DNA from: Granulicella sp. S190
GTDB taxonomy: Bacteria > Acidobacteriota > Terriglobia > Terriglobales > Acidobacteriaceae
Length of the DNA: 64,000 nt
NCBI RefSeq assembly: GCF_009766095.1
Contig: NZ_LMUD01000047.1
Span: forward strand, 219,338-283,337
Direction: 5' to 3'
The position numbers and the translations under genes were made by a program. Under the pieces are notes generated by a model. It was not told the DNA's origin and searched no databases. It worked only from the letters and a program-made list of their open reading frames with translations. The first letter of the stretch is position 1. Every line of letters begins with the position of its first letter. Shown one piece after another: positions 6,900 through 16,313 of this stretch.

Positions 6900-8264
6900 T
6901 TACTCGACGATGATTTGCGTCGGGTGAGAACCATTTGCCACTGCCACTGCGCAGGTAGGCAATGCGCCTGATGGGAACGGCGTATTCTGCACCTGCTTCA
7001 ACGTCCCGTTTTGTGGGGCCAGTTGGAACGCTGAGACGTCGCCTTCTAGGTTATTCGGCACGTAGAGGTAAATCCCCAGAGCCGGCTCGACCGTTACGCA
7101 CATGGGACCTGTTCCCGTTGCGGTCGACGCGGAGCCAACAGCTCCAGTTGGCATTCCTGAAGTGGCATCAAGCGTGTATGCCCCGACAGTCCCCGAGGAG
7201 AAGTTCGCCACATAGAGGAATTTACCTCGCGGATCGATGGTGACTCCCAACGGGAATATACCAGTGGCGAACGGGCTGTTGTTCATTGGGGTCAGCGAAC
7301 CATCTGCATTGGCAGTCTTCCCAAACAGCAGATTCTGAGCCTGATCGGTGACATAGACAAAGCGCGAAGACGGGTCCTCAGCAATAGCGCTTGGCGTCGT
7401 TCCCGCGCCAAAGCCCGTGGCTACAGTCTTACCTGTGGAATCGGTAGTGATCGTGGTTCCGTTCGTAGGAGTCAAAGCTCCTGTCGCCATGTTCTGCGAA
7501 AAGCCAAGCAAAGCAGCCTTCGGAGTCGTGATGCTCTCCTGATCTATGACGTACACAAAAGAGGTCTGGAAACCTGGCCCCGAACCGTCGGTCAAAGTGC
7601 AACCTGGATTACCAGCGTTATATGAGGCTGCAGGTTCGCAGCGCGGACGGCTAACCTCAATACCCACGGGCGTATTCCCGACCGGGACATAGTTCAGCGT
7701 GGGAGTGGAGGGAGTAGTTCCGATCGTCGTATTCGCCACAGCGGTTCCAAGCGAACCGTCCTTATTAATTGGGAAGATCGTTACACCGCCAGGTCCGGGC
7801 GCGGCGGTCGAATAAAGTTGCTGCCCTTGAGGGCCAAGCTGGTACTGAAAGGTGACATAGAGGAAGGCTCCTGCTGCATCTATCGCAACAGAAGTAGCGT
7901 TGCTTCCTGTCACGTTATAGGTGTTTTGCAAGTAGATCTTGCCGTCCGTTCCAATCGAATACTCGCCGATGGTCGAATCGTCGTGATTTACGACATACAG
8001 GTTCAATCCGTTCGGCGAGGCTACCAAGGTGAACGGATTTCTTCCCGCTGGTATTGGAGAATCCGCCAGTGGCGTCAACGATCCAATCTGGAAGTCCACT
8101 GCGTATGCATTGATTCCGCCGTTAGGGGAGGAACTCGTCAACGGTTTTGCTGTCGTTACGTACACATACGCCAGCGTGTAGTCGCGGCTGCACGCCGTTA
8201 CGCTCACCAACGCAAAAGACAAAATCGAGGCCACTGTCCCGCGGCCCATCTTATTCCACTTCAT
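6900..8264 (-). CDS. Lactonase-type beta-propeller lipoprotein 1
   Basis: The 454-residue protein is predicted to fold as a seven-bladed propeller like YVTN/6-phosphogluconolactonase-type (lactonase family) proteins. It has repeated blade motifs such as FVYVTDQAQNLLFG, FLYVANFSSGTVGAYTLD and IYLYVPNNLEGDVSAFQL. It begins with a lipoprotein signal ending SVTAC (lipobox), so it is likely anchored in a membrane facing the periplasm or outside. ATG 8264 is chosen for that signal and for the AGG upstream. Enzyme activity is not certain: many acidobacterial homologues occur as multi-copy surface proteins. It is followed upstream by a paralogue in the same orientation. Confidence 0.88.
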   Translation of the reverse strand: MKWNKMGRGTVASILSFALVSVTACSRDYTLAYVYVTTAKPLTSSSPNGGINAYAVDFQIGSLTPLADSPIPAGRNPFTLVASPNGLNLYVVNHDDSTIGEYSIGTDGKIYLQNTYNVTGSNATSVAIDAAGAFLYVTFQYQLGPQGQQLYSTAAPGPGGVTIFPINKDGSLGTAVANTTIGTTPSTPTLNYVPVGNTPVGIEVSRPRCEPAASYNAGNPGCTLTDGSGPGFQTSFVYVIDQESITTPKAALLGFSQNMATGALTPTNGTTITTDSTGKTVATGFGAGTTPSAIAEDPSSRFVYVTDQAQNLLFGKTANADGSLTPMNNSPFATGIFPLGVTIDPRGKFLYVANFSSGTVGAYTLDATSGMPTGAVGSASTATGTGPMCVTVEPALGIYLYVPNNLEGDVSAFQLAPQNGTLKQVQNTPFPSGALPTCAVAVANGSHPTQIIVE

Positions 8265-8369
8265 GCTTACCTGACTCCAGGGCAAATCGTTTCCGCCCAT
8301 CCTGCTGTCCCGATACTCAGGATTCATGAAGACATCCCGTCCTTGTTCTCCAACTGCCGACCCGGCCAG

Positions 8370-9647
8370 CTAGTCTACGTTTCCGCTTATTGCAAGACAC
8401 GTTGCTTGTCCCGTCGCTGTGAACTTGGATCCTCGACGAAGATCTGATAATTGGCCGAGCGTTGAGATCTGCTTACCTGTTACAGTCCCATCGCCATTTG
8501 AAGTGTAAACATATTGATTGGACGGATCCTCCGCCATACAGACTGGACCTGCTCCGACTGTATAGGGATTATTGCCAGGATCGCTCAACTCCTGCAGGGT
8601 TGAATTCGTTTGAATCGTAAATGCTGAGATCGAACTGTTAGGATTCGTTGTATCGGTCGTCGACTGATTTAGCACATACAAGTGTGTGGAAGTCTTCTTC
8701 TCTACCAACGAATAAACCGGATTTGCAGCAGGCGCAATGTTCGCCACCGCTCCGCCAGTAATTGTATTCAACGAGCATGTGGCAGCTCCAACCGTGTAGG
8801 GAAGAACCTGTCCAGGGCTGTTCTGGTTAGGTGCTCCTGCATCGGTGATATAGATGCCGCTTCCACCCGCGATAATCGAGGTAGGCGTTACCGCTCCCGA
8901 ATTGAACTTCTGTGTGGTCGTGAATGTCAATTGCCCGGCTGTCCCTACCGCGTAAGGAGAAACCGTCTGGTCCGCCGTGTTCAGAGTAAACAGGCATCCA
9001 CCCGAAACCGCCATCATTGTCGGTGTTTGACCCACCGCGAAGTAAGTCTGCTGCAGGCCAGTATTTCCCTGCGCCTTGACCTGCTGGTTGAGCACCAATG
9101 TTAGCCGACCGGTATTCGGATCAATCGAGAAAACAGTGATGCTGCCATAGCAAGAAGTCGAGGAGAAGCCTGGAAGGGTCGAATCGCAAATCGCATCTTT
9201 CGCAACTTGATCCAGAACGTAGAGGAAGTTACCCGTGCTGTCGTTGGCTGCCCATACAGGAGTGGTTCCCTGACTTTGGAAGCACTGCTGGAAGGTAAGA
9301 ATACCTTGGCCGCCAACACTGAACTCGCTGATACTGCCTGCGGTCCCGCAAGGGAGGCCAGCAGCTGGGCCGTTGCCGCCGCCCTTATTCACGACGTATA
9401 CAAATCGGCCGCCGGGCTTCACCACGATCGAGACGGGATTAGCTCCGCCGGAAGTAAACGGCGAATGAGGAATCGCTGTCAGGTTTCCCGTAAAGTCATC
9501 GATCTTGAAGCCTGCGATCTGGTTGTATTGCGTTCCAAGAACCCACATGAACCCGATCGTGCCGCCACCGCACGCTGTCATGCCTAGACCCATCGCCACG
9601 GACACTACCAAGGCCATTGAAACCCGGCCAATCCTGCTCAACTTCAT
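8370..9647 (-). CDS. Lactonase-type beta-propeller lipoprotein 2
   Basis: The 425-residue paralogue of the downstream gene has the same plan: lipoprotein signal ending GMTACGGG, then blades such as FVYVVNKGGG, FLYVLDQVAKD, HLYVLNQSTTDT and YVYTSNGDGTVTGKQI. Start ATG 9647 is preceded by AAGGAAG. The two genes are about 105 bases apart and probably arose by duplication. They may be co-transcribed, ending at the hairpin at 6853-6880. Confidence 0.88.
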   Translation of the reverse strand: MKLSRIGRVSMALVVSVAMGLGMTACGGGTIGFMWVLGTQYNQIAGFKIDDFTGNLTAIPHSPFTSGGANPVSIVVKPGGRFVYVVNKGGGNGPAAGLPCGTAGSISEFSVGGQGILTFQQCFQSQGTTPVWAANDSTGNFLYVLDQVAKDAICDSTLPGFSSTSCYGSITVFSIDPNTGRLTLVLNQQVKAQGNTGLQQTYFAVGQTPTMMAVSGGCLFTLNTADQTVSPYAVGTAGQLTFTTTQKFNSGAVTPTSIIAGGSGIYITDAGAPNQNSPGQVLPYTVGAATCSLNTITGGAVANIAPAANPVYSLVEKKTSTHLYVLNQSTTDTTNPNSSISAFTIQTNSTLQELSDPGNNPYTVGAGPVCMAEDPSNQYVYTSNGDGTVTGKQISTLGQLSDLRRGSKFTATGQATCLAISGNVD

Positions 9648-10079
9648 GCGCTTCCTTAATCCTCGCCAGTGGGCGCTTGCCGTCCACTTTTTGCTGCGAG
9701 CAACTCTGTAGGGTACGATTCCTTCGCTTATTGTAGAAGCTGTCGCGACTTTGTGCCACTTGTAGCTGTTCATTCTGGCCGATCTGTCCTTCGGGGCACG
9801 GTCACCAACCTTATGGTTACCGCCAATTCCCTCGCCGTAAAAGACGTCCTGCCGAAGCTGGATCTCTTTTGAGATCGGTTCTCTATCAGACGCGGCAAAT
9901 AATTAGAAGGTAGGCGGCATCGATTCAACTCAGCAGGCGAAAGGAGAGCCAGAGGGCTAGTGCAGAGCTTCGATGAGTCTCGCAGAATTCGGCCGGAAGG
10001 TAGAACTATGCGATGTTGCCGGAGACAAAAAAGCGGGCTCAGGCCAAAGCGTGGACCCGCTTTCTGTCTTCTCTTCTTT
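9648..10079. other. Intergenic region without a supported gene
   Basis: This stretch holds the promoter side of the propeller lipoproteins and, at its left-facing end, the terminator of the MlaD-like gene. Short open frames here lack ribosome sites and conserved features. Confidence 0.5.
10024..10062 (-). terminator. Intrinsic terminator of the MlaD-like gene
   Basis: On the minus strand a 7-bp stem AAGCGGG / CCCGCTT encloses an 18-nt partly paired loop and is followed by a T-run (TTTTGTC). It is 18 bases past the MlaD-like stop codon. Confidence 0.7.
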
Positions 10080-11165
10080 CTAGAAAATCTTCAGATGAAT
10101 CGTAAGGTATTTTTTCGGATCGCTTCGAATTGTCGTCACTAGATCCGTACTCGCCGTTAACAGCTTATTCAGATTCGTGTAAGCGGCATCGTCGGTTGCC
10201 AGTTTGCCCAGCGTACCTCGGCCATCGTTCACCCCGGATACCAGTGAGTTCACCTGGGTCAGCGTATTGCTCAGATCTTGTCGAAACTTGGGATCTTTCA
10301 GCATTAAGCCAATGCCACCTTTACCCGCATCTGCGTCAGCGAGCAATGAGTTCGCGTGTGCCAGCGTTGAGTTTAGGTTTTTGTAGAGAGAATCATCCTT
10401 TAGCAACTTACCAGCAGTTCCCTGGCCACTATCCACTGTATTCGCGATGCTTTCCAACTTCGCAGCCGTAGCATCGAGGCGATTGTAGAGGGTATCATCC
10501 GTCATCAGCTTGCCGATCGATCCGCGCCCTGCGTTCAAGTTCTTTTCCAGCTTCAGCAACTCGTCGACAGTATTATTCGCTTTGTTGTACAAGTCTGGGT
10601 TGTTGATTAACTGTCCGATCGAACCTTTGCCAGACTGAATGTTATCGACGATGATATTCATCTTCGCCAGAATCACATTCAGGCTTTCGATAGTTCCCTG
10701 GCTAGCCTTCACTACATCAGTCAGGCTAGGCGTCTCCAGTGTCTTCAGCACATCCCCATCCTGAAGCGGTGGGCCCACTGCAAACTGGCTATTGATATCA
10801 ACCACCGTATCGCCCAGCACCCCTACCGTCGACAACGAAGCCTTCGAATCTTTTTTCAGATTGGTGGTGAACTTGTCGTTCATCTTCATTACAACCTTCA
10901 CGGGCGTCAGTTTATGCTCAGGCGAGTTGTCGATGGTCACCGACTTGACCGTTCCGATCGTTACACCCTCCAGGTTCACTGCAGCGCCCGTTTTCAGGCC
11001 AGCTGAGTTTTCGAAGTAGGTCAATACCGTCAATTTATGCGAAAAGATTCCCAGCCCCGACGAACTTGTCATCAGGAACAGAAGTGTCACCAGCACAACT
11101 GTGGAAATCAGTACAATCACGCCCACCTTCAACTGCGACCACCGAACCTCCTGCTGGCTGGGCAT
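10080..11165 (-). CDS. MCE/MlaD-family lipid-transport protein
   Basis: The 361-residue protein has one N-terminal membrane helix (VGVIVLISTVVLVTLLFLM), an MCE domain (about residues 35-125, containing SAGLKTGAAVNLEGVTIGTVKSV) and a long helical C-terminus. The C-terminus has about five repeats of a G-x-G-x-x-G-x-L-x-x-D-x-x-LY pattern. MCE proteins form hexameric rings or tubes that move phospholipids between inner and outer membranes. AAAGGAGAG precedes ATG 11165. The MlaE permease and MlaF ATPase are not adjacent, so it is an orphan or belongs to a system encoded elsewhere. Confidence 0.92.
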   Translation of the reverse strand: MPSQQEVRWSQLKVGVIVLISTVVLVTLLFLMTSSSGLGIFSHKLTVLTYFENSAGLKTGAAVNLEGVTIGTVKSVTIDNSPEHKLTPVKVVMKMNDKFTTNLKKDSKASLSTVGVLGDTVVDINSQFAVGPPLQDGDVLKTLETPSLTDVVKASQGTIESLNVILAKMNIIVDNIQSGKGSIGQLINNPDLYNKANNTVDELLKLEKNLNAGRGSIGKLMTDDTLYNRLDATAAKLESIANTVDSGQGTAGKLLKDDSLYKNLNSTLAHANSLLADADAGKGGIGLMLKDPKFRQDLSNTLTQVNSLVSGVNDGRGTLGKLATDDAAYTNLNKLLTASTDLVTTIRSDPKKYLTIHLKIF

Positions 11166-11390
11166 AGCTCTCCTTTAGGTCCTTCTTGCGACAATCTACC
11201 GACTACCGATACAACATCACACCGGTGTCTCCTGTCTGTCACGCAATTAGGGTGTCAGTAATTAGGAGGATACATTACCCTTAGTCCCGAGTACCTTATG
11301 AAAACTATGGGGATTCCGTTGCGCTAAAGTGCGTTATCCCCATATGGATGCGTAAAGCGTTCGAATGGTTTCAAGTTCTTCTCCTCGCGC

Positions 11391-11771
11391 TTAGTCTTCC
11401 GTCACCACCACCGCCATGGCCAGATCACGGCTATGGGTCAGGCTCAACTGCACCCGCCGCACACCCATGGCGGCTGCCATCTCCGCGGCCCGTCCCCTAA
11501 AGTGCAATGTCGGTCGACCGCTTTCTTCCCGCCGCACCTCGAGCTCCTTCCAGGTGATCCCTCGGCTGATTCCCGTTCCCAAGGCTTTGGCACCAGCTTC
11601 TTTCGCTGCAAACCGGGCTGCGAAACTCTCAGAAGCATTTTTCTTCTTGCGCATGCAGTAAGCAATCTCTCCTGCAGTAAAAACGCGTTGCAGAAACCGT
11701 TCGCCATAGCGTTCGATACTCTCGTCAATCCGTCTCGTCTCTATCAGGTCCGTTCCGACGCCAAGCACCAT
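11391..11771 (-). CDS. acpS: Holo-[acyl-carrier-protein] synthase
   Basis: The 126-residue enzyme transfers 4'-phosphopantetheine from CoA to Ser of acyl carrier protein, activating fatty-acid synthesis. Signature elements are GVGTDLIETRRI (metal-binding Asp), RFAAKEAGAKALGTG (metal-binding Glu) and the C-terminal LSLTHSRDLAMAVVV. The length matches AcpS. It is cytoplasmic and trimeric in known cases. It stands alone, with about 225 bases of unremarkable sequence to the MlaD gene. Confidence 0.96.
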   Translation of the reverse strand: MVLGVGTDLIETRRIDESIERYGERFLQRVFTAGEIAYCMRKKKNASESFAARFAAKEAGAKALGTGISRGITWKELEVRREESGRPTLHFRGRAAEMAAAMGVRRVQLSLTHSRDLAMAVVVTED

Positions 11772-11943
11772 AAAAACCTCGCCTCTACAATCCTTCTACA
11801 CCCTGCGCTCCGAACAATCTGTCAGTCCGAACGGTCAGACTTCTGAAAGGATTCAAGCCATCTCTTTTCAACAGTGTCAACAAGAAACACCACGTGACTA
11901 CCGTACCTATAACAACCCCTCACGCTTCTCCCTTCTCGTTCCG

Positions 11944-12345
11944 ATGAACACTCTATCGGCAAGCATATTTTCATCTGCAAAGGCTCTATATCCCATGCAA
12001 TTACTTGATATCAAGGGATTCAGCTACGAAGAGCGTCACGGCCTTCTCCCCACGCTCGTCTCAGCCTTTGCAGACTGCGGAGGCTGGATACTTAAGCGTA
12101 AGACACTTTCGCCCACCACCATAGAGTTTCGGGTTGAGATTCAGCTTCGCGCCGTTATCGAACTCTATGCGGCCATCATCTCTTCAGGCCTTGAGCTTAC
12201 TCGTGCTGGTCACCTCGGCTTTACTCATCTTTGTACTTGCCGTAAAAATCTCTCCACCCCAGCGGACCTTGGCCAGATCGTAACCGTTCGTCTTGAAATC
12301 AGCTTCCTCGAAGAAACTACCCTTCAGGCATTTTTCGTCGCCTAA
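11944..12345 (+). CDS. Conserved hypothetical protein
   Basis: The predicted protein is 133 residues from ATG 11944, or 116 from ATG 11995 (MQLLDIKGF), which may be the true start. It has a mixed alpha/beta pattern with GWILKRKTLSPTTIEFRVEIQ, YAAIISSGLELTRAGHLGFTHLCTC and VTVRLEISFLEE. It is soluble, with no signal peptide. I believe similar proteins occur across Acidobacteria but I cannot name a function. Confidence 0.65.
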   Translation: MNTLSASIFSSAKALYPMQLLDIKGFSYEERHGLLPTLVSAFADCGGWILKRKTLSPTTIEFRVEIQLRAVIELYAAIISSGLELTRAGHLGFTHLCTCRKNLSTPADLGQIVTVRLEISFLEETTLQAFFVA

Positions 12346-12446
12346 GGAGAGAGTGCCTGATCTTACAAGCGCGTTTGTGGATGGCTAATTTGTTTTGTTC
12401 AGTTCTCAATAGCGCAACCGATCGGTTTGGAGAATCTGATCCTCAA

Positions 12447-13052
12447 TCAGCGTCCAAGTACAACCGCTGTCCTGCGATGGAGAAGACTATCAGAGTCCCC
12501 AATGACGAGTACTCCTGGCTGCTTCCACCCTTGCGTCAAAATTAGTCTCAAGCCGGTGGCATCTCCAGCCACCTTGAAAACAGGCTCACTCATCACCGAG
12601 TCTCCCCCCGCTATCTTCGCCGTAAGCCCCACGCCGTTCACTCCGGTTGACTCTTCCCACCGGCGGCCCTGTTCATCCACAAGATAAGCCTTCATCAAAC
12701 TTTCGCTCTGCGCCGATTCTCCCTGATTTGCGACTCGAACGGCTACTCGTAACAGTAGCCGCCCATCACGAATTAAAAAACCTCGTACTTCCTCGACTCC
12801 GATCACCGTATAGCACATGCCTCCAAAGCACTGAGGCTGACCCAACGCCACGATCTTCTGTCTCTGTCCAAGCGAAACTCCTAGCAGTACGCTGAGGTAA
12901 ACCACCCATACAACAAAAAGTGACAATAATCCTCGGCGTACCCGCTGCCGCTCACTTCTTAGCTGCGATAATCCAATCCCCATCACTCCCAATGCCGTCC
13001 AACTCACCACCCCCACCAGCAAAAGCTCAGTCAGCCTCACTCCCCACTCCAT
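12447..13052 (-). CDS. Membrane protein of unknown function
   Basis: The 201-residue protein has two N-terminal membrane helices (about 7-28 and 40-62, the second LLSLFVVWVVYLSVLLGVSL). The extracytoplasmic domain resembles DUF4352-like Ig-type folds: ECF-type strands IRDGRLLLRVAVRVANQGES, AYLVDEQGRRWEE and GLRLILTQG. It starts 24 bases from, and divergent to, the ABC ATPase gene, so the two share a promoter region. Confidence 0.75.
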   Translation of the reverse strand: MEWGVRLTELLLVGVVSWTALGVMGIGLSQLRSERQRVRRGLLSLFVVWVVYLSVLLGVSLGQRQKIVALGQPQCFGGMCYTVIGVEEVRGFLIRDGRLLLRVAVRVANQGESAQSESLMKAYLVDEQGRRWEESTGVNGVGLTAKIAGGDSVMSEPVFKVAGDATGLRLILTQGWKQPGVLVIGDSDSLLHRRTAVVLGR

Positions 13053-13076
13053 TCGCGATAGACTTTATAAACGTAC

Positions 13077-13865
13077 ATGTCTTCTCATTCTTCCACGTTG
13101 TCCCCCCAGCCCGACCCGACCTCCGCAACGCCGAGTCAGTCGACGATCGCAGCCACCTCTACGGCTCCGATCATCTTGGCTCGCGACCTCGGCAAGACCT
13201 ATCGTTCCGGCAAACTCGAGGTCCCTGCCCTTCGTAAGGTCAACTTCGCCATCACTCCAGGTGAATTCGTCGCCATCGTTGGGCCATCCGGCTCCGGCAA
13301 ATCCACCCTCTTCTATATTCTTGGAGGCCTTACTGGTGCCACCACCGGTTCTGTCCTGATCGACGGCATCGACTTCGCTACTCTTACCGATGCCGAACGC
13401 ACCAAGACCCGACGCGCCAAAATCGGCTTCATCTTCCAGCGTTTCAACCTATTGCCAACCCTTTCTGCGATGGGCAACATAGAGATCGCCCACGATATTG
13501 CAAATCTCGGCTCCTCTAACAAGCGAGAGTTGGATCGGCCTCTTCTCGATCACCTTACTGAGATGTTGGGTATTCAAGGACGCCTTGACCATCGTCCTAA
13601 TGAGTTGTCTGGTGGTGAGCAACAGCGCGTGGCCATCGCCCGAGCCCTCATCAATCGACCGGCCATCGTTCTTGCCGACGAGCCCACTGGCAATCTTGAC
13701 ACTAAAAACTCTGACGCCGTTCTTAAGATGCTCCGCCAGTCAAGCCGCGAGCTCAATCAGACCGTTCTAATGATTACTCATAACCCTGAGGCTGCCCAGA
13801 TTGCCGACCGTATCCTTCACATGCGGGACGGAGAAATTACTCATATTCAAACTGTCACACACTAG
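13077..13865 (+). CDS. ABC transporter ATPase, LolD/MacB type
   Basis: The 262-residue ATPase has Walker A GPSGSGKST, Q-loop FIFQRFNLLP, signature LSGGEQQRVAIARAL, Walker B IVLADEPTGNLD and a switch His in MITHNPEAA. The FQRFNLLPTLSAMGNIE segment is typical of the LolD/MacB/FtsE group that works with FtsX-like permeases in lipoprotein release or efflux. An N-terminal 30-residue Ser/Thr/Pro extension precedes the domain. No permease gene is adjacent; the MacB-like permease at 47408-49867 is in a separate element. It is an orphan ATPase. Confidence 0.92.
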   Translation: MSSHSSTLSPQPDPTSATPSQSTIAATSTAPIILARDLGKTYRSGKLEVPALRKVNFAITPGEFVAIVGPSGSGKSTLFYILGGLTGATTGSVLIDGIDFATLTDAERTKTRRAKIGFIFQRFNLLPTLSAMGNIEIAHDIANLGSSNKRELDRPLLDHLTEMLGIQGRLDHRPNELSGGEQQRVAIARALINRPAIVLADEPTGNLDTKNSDAVLKMLRQSSRELNQTVLMITHNPEAAQIADRILHMRDGEITHIQTVTH

Positions 13866-14071
13866 CTTTTATGCGACGCGATTTATAAAAATGGCGAAAT
13901 AGCTAATAATTGTCTTAATTAGATTCAGAGTAACTTGAGTATCGGTTACCTAAAAAAACATGCAAACACTGCAGAGATGTGTTGCGGGTCACTTTAAAAT
14001 TGAAGTAAACAGTCCTCCCCCTGTACCATTCGAGACTAGTAAGGCAAGATCCATTTGATTTGGGGGTTATC

Positions 14072-14923
14072 GTGGCTTACACGTATTTTCAACCAGAAGC
14101 TGAATTTTCTGATTCCTTTCGGCGAAAGCCATTCCTTTTTTCCCACAATCTGGACTCCAACGATTTGTTTTCGACGCAATCAGTGGAGAAGCTCGCCGAA
14201 ATCTGGAGCCGTGACGATTCGAAGAAGGGTTTTTTTTATCTAGACAGAAAGTTTAGAGAGTGGGGAAGTGAAGATCATAGGGCCAGTCTTGTAGAAGCCT
14301 TTCGTCACTCTGACCTTAGTCGTATGAGAATGAAGCTCAGCTTTATTCACACTCAGCCTAAGTACGACAAGGTTCTCGAGACTATGACGGAGGAGCTCTC
14401 GGAGCTCACTCATGTCGATCTTCGTAAAGAGTATCGTGCGCCGATGGAAACGCTTTTCCTTACCTCGCCGAATGAATTTACTCCCTACCATATCGATAGT
14501 GAAGACAGTTTCCTACTGCAAATCCAAGGAACTAAGACTATCTACATCTTCGATGGAAGCGACGGCGAGATTCTTAACAACCTCGATATTGAAAAGTATT
14601 GGGCGCAGAATGAGATCGCGTTTCGTGAAGAGATACGATCACGTGGAGTTCGCTTCGATATGGTTCCTGGAACCGGAGTGCACATTCCAATGCACTTTCC
14701 TCACATGGTGGAGAGCGGCCCTACTTCTTCGATGTCGCTTAGTATTGGCTATGAATCAATAGCTTTTGATCGTGATCTCTTCCGGGTTAACCATCAGCTG
14801 CGCAAGCTTGGTCTAAATCCAACCCCTCCGGGGAAGAGTAAAGTCATTGATAACACCAAGATGGCTGTTTTTGCCGGTGCCAAGGGGATCACTAAGACAC
14901 TCAAAAATCTGCAACCGAAGTAA
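14072..14923 (+). CDS. Cupin/JmjC-like Fe(II) dioxygenase-fold protein
   Basis: The protein is 283 residues from GTG 14072, selected because GGGGG lies just upstream (a TTG at 14060 is also in frame). The centre has a cupin-like metal site, TPYHIDSEDSFLLQIQGTKTIYIFDG, with His-x-Asp, and a distal His in GVHIPMHFPHMVESG. Together these fit the facial triad of JmjC/cupin_8 2-oxoglutarate oxygenases. The residues suggest a hydroxylase-like fold; the substrate is unknown. It is followed by a strong terminator, so it is transcribed alone. Confidence 0.75.
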   Translation: MAYTYFQPEAEFSDSFRRKPFLFSHNLDSNDLFSTQSVEKLAEIWSRDDSKKGFFYLDRKFREWGSEDHRASLVEAFRHSDLSRMRMKLSFIHTQPKYDKVLETMTEELSELTHVDLRKEYRAPMETLFLTSPNEFTPYHIDSEDSFLLQIQGTKTIYIFDGSDGEILNNLDIEKYWAQNEIAFREEIRSRGVRFDMVPGTGVHIPMHFPHMVESGPTSSMSLSIGYESIAFDRDLFRVNHQLRKLGLNPTPPGKSKVIDNTKMAVFAGAKGITKTLKNLQPK

Positions 14924-14972
14924 TTGGCAGGGATGTCTGGGATAGATAAATCCTACATTTTTTTGCTAAACC

Positions 14973-14998
14973 AAACCCCTGCTTTTGCAGGGGTTTTT
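14973..14998 (+). terminator. Intrinsic terminator of the cupin-like gene
   Basis: A 10-bp perfect stem AAACCCCTGC / GCAGGGGTTT with a TTTT loop is followed by TT, about 50 bases after the stop codon. Confidence 0.9.
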
Positions 14999-15024
14999 CG
15001 CGAAAAGTGGGTTCGGGAGATGGT

Positions 15025-15115
15025 TTTTTGATGGTCAAATCGTGGTGGCGTGCGTGGTAAACGTGGTGTTGAAACAACACTTACTCTCTGCTGAAAAATA
15101 CGCCAACCTTCTAAC
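15025..15115. repeat. Dispersed repeat with GTGGT...CGTGGTGTT and GAAAAATACGCCAA
   Basis: The order GTGGT-AAACGTGGTGTT followed after about 35 bases by GAAAAATACGCC resembles 46245-46322 (GTGGTGAAACGTGGTGTT ... GAAAATGCGCC). Both are intergenic. The remainder of 14924-15360 shows no gene I can support. Confidence 0.45.
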
Positions 15116-15360
15116 TAATTTTTTTTGAAGGTTTGTCGTGGTACAGAGGAGCAGTGGTGTTCTTACACGTTTATGCACAGATCGCTGGAGAGAAGGCGCA
15201 ATCGCGTGACCTCAACGCATGCCGACGTGCTTATGACGTTGCCATGCGTTGCAGCATATTTTGAGTTTGATATAACACGTGCGAGTGCCATCTTTCGCAT
15301 AAAAGATTTTTTGCAGGCGAAAAAGACGATGTCAAAACATCCGGGTTATCGAATGACCGG

Positions 15361-15594
15361 TCAGGTCGGCTTCTCGATTTGCGATCCGTGCCGGATCATG
15401 TTTGTTTTCTGCGGTATCGCTAAGTCTCGCGGCTGAGCGAACTTCTCCATTCTGACGATCTTTTCTGCGATGGCCAGGCTGATGAAGTGGTTGAGCGATA
15501 TTCCGTCAATGTGCGCCAGGTCATTGGCCTGTTGGCGAATCGAAGGACATAGGCGGAGTGGAAAACTCTGGTGCCGCTTATATTCTTGGGTCAT
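15361..15594 (-). CDS. HicB-like ribbon-helix-helix antitoxin-type protein
   Basis: The 77-residue protein starts at ATG 15594 with AGGGAGTAAG upstream. Residues 10-45 (FPLRLCPSIRQQANDLAHIDGISLNHFISLAIAEKI) match the ribbon-helix-helix plan of HicB/Arc/CopG regulators: a beta strand with alternating residues, then two helices with ISLNHFI at the turn. Such proteins bind operator DNA as dimers, often as antitoxins. No toxin gene is found beside it, so it may be a solitary regulator. Confidence 0.75.
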   Translation of the reverse strand: MTQEYKRHQSFPLRLCPSIRQQANDLAHIDGISLNHFISLAIAEKIVRMEKFAQPRDLAIPQKTNMIRHGSQIEKPT

Positions 15595-16313
15595 TCTTAC
15601 TCCCTACTGGTACTGCAACCCTACCCGCGTAGCTGAGAGCACAGACTTGTTTCTTTGCTGATTCTGACCGAATAGTTATAGAAATAGCAATAGCAATTAT
15701 TGGTTACGTCGGAGTTGGCTATGGAGGACTACTCACTTACTTGAGTGCTTCTTCCTAGCGTGAATGTAATACGCCGGACGCTTACCAACTAGATTTAGTT
15801 ATCTCGATCTCCCCCAACAATGAGTGATTTCACCCAATAAACAAGCTGTGATATCGAATGTGATATCAAACGCTGGATTAATTGAAAATCCTTCCAATCC
15901 AAAATCTGAGGAAAACGCTATAGGAGGTGACTGCAATATTTTGCGGTTACTTTTGGCACTTCTTTGCCTTCGGAATTTTGCCTTGGAGGAATTAAATGGT
16001 TCAGCCGCGTAGCTACTCCAACTCTTTTCTCGATTTGACTTCTGATCCCTCCGTTACCGACTCCTTCGAACCTGGAAATGACAGGTTTTATAGCAACAAA
16101 CGGACATGTTTGACAGAGACTCTGCAGGCTCACACCTCTCAAAGTAAAGCGTTTGCTGGCAAGAAGTCACAGCCACATTCGTACTTTGCAGGAGCTCTAA
16201 TAGCCACCCTCACATCGCGTACGTTCCAGCAGGGCAATCAAAAGCGCAAACCTGCAAAAAAGTTCAATTTTACCCACCCCATTCTTCGTCACACGGACCC
16301 TAAGGAGCTTTCC
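15595..16313. other. Long leader region upstream of the He_PIG lipoprotein
   Basis: I see no convincing gene. The region holds GTGATATC twice (about 15850-15871) and an open frame in phase with the downstream lipoprotein from 15996. That frame lacks a ribosome site and would bury the lipoprotein signal 140 residues inside, so I treat it as untranslated. Confidence 0.5.

Noticed and set aside
15125..15436. 103-residue plus-strand ORF
   Set aside because: It overlaps the RHH antitoxin-like gene on the opposite strand and has no ribosome site or recognisable domain.
15996..16313. A 106-codon upstream extension of the He_PIG lipoprotein
   Set aside because: It would bury the lipoprotein signal far inside the protein, and the only good ribosome site is the AAGGAG before ATG 16314.
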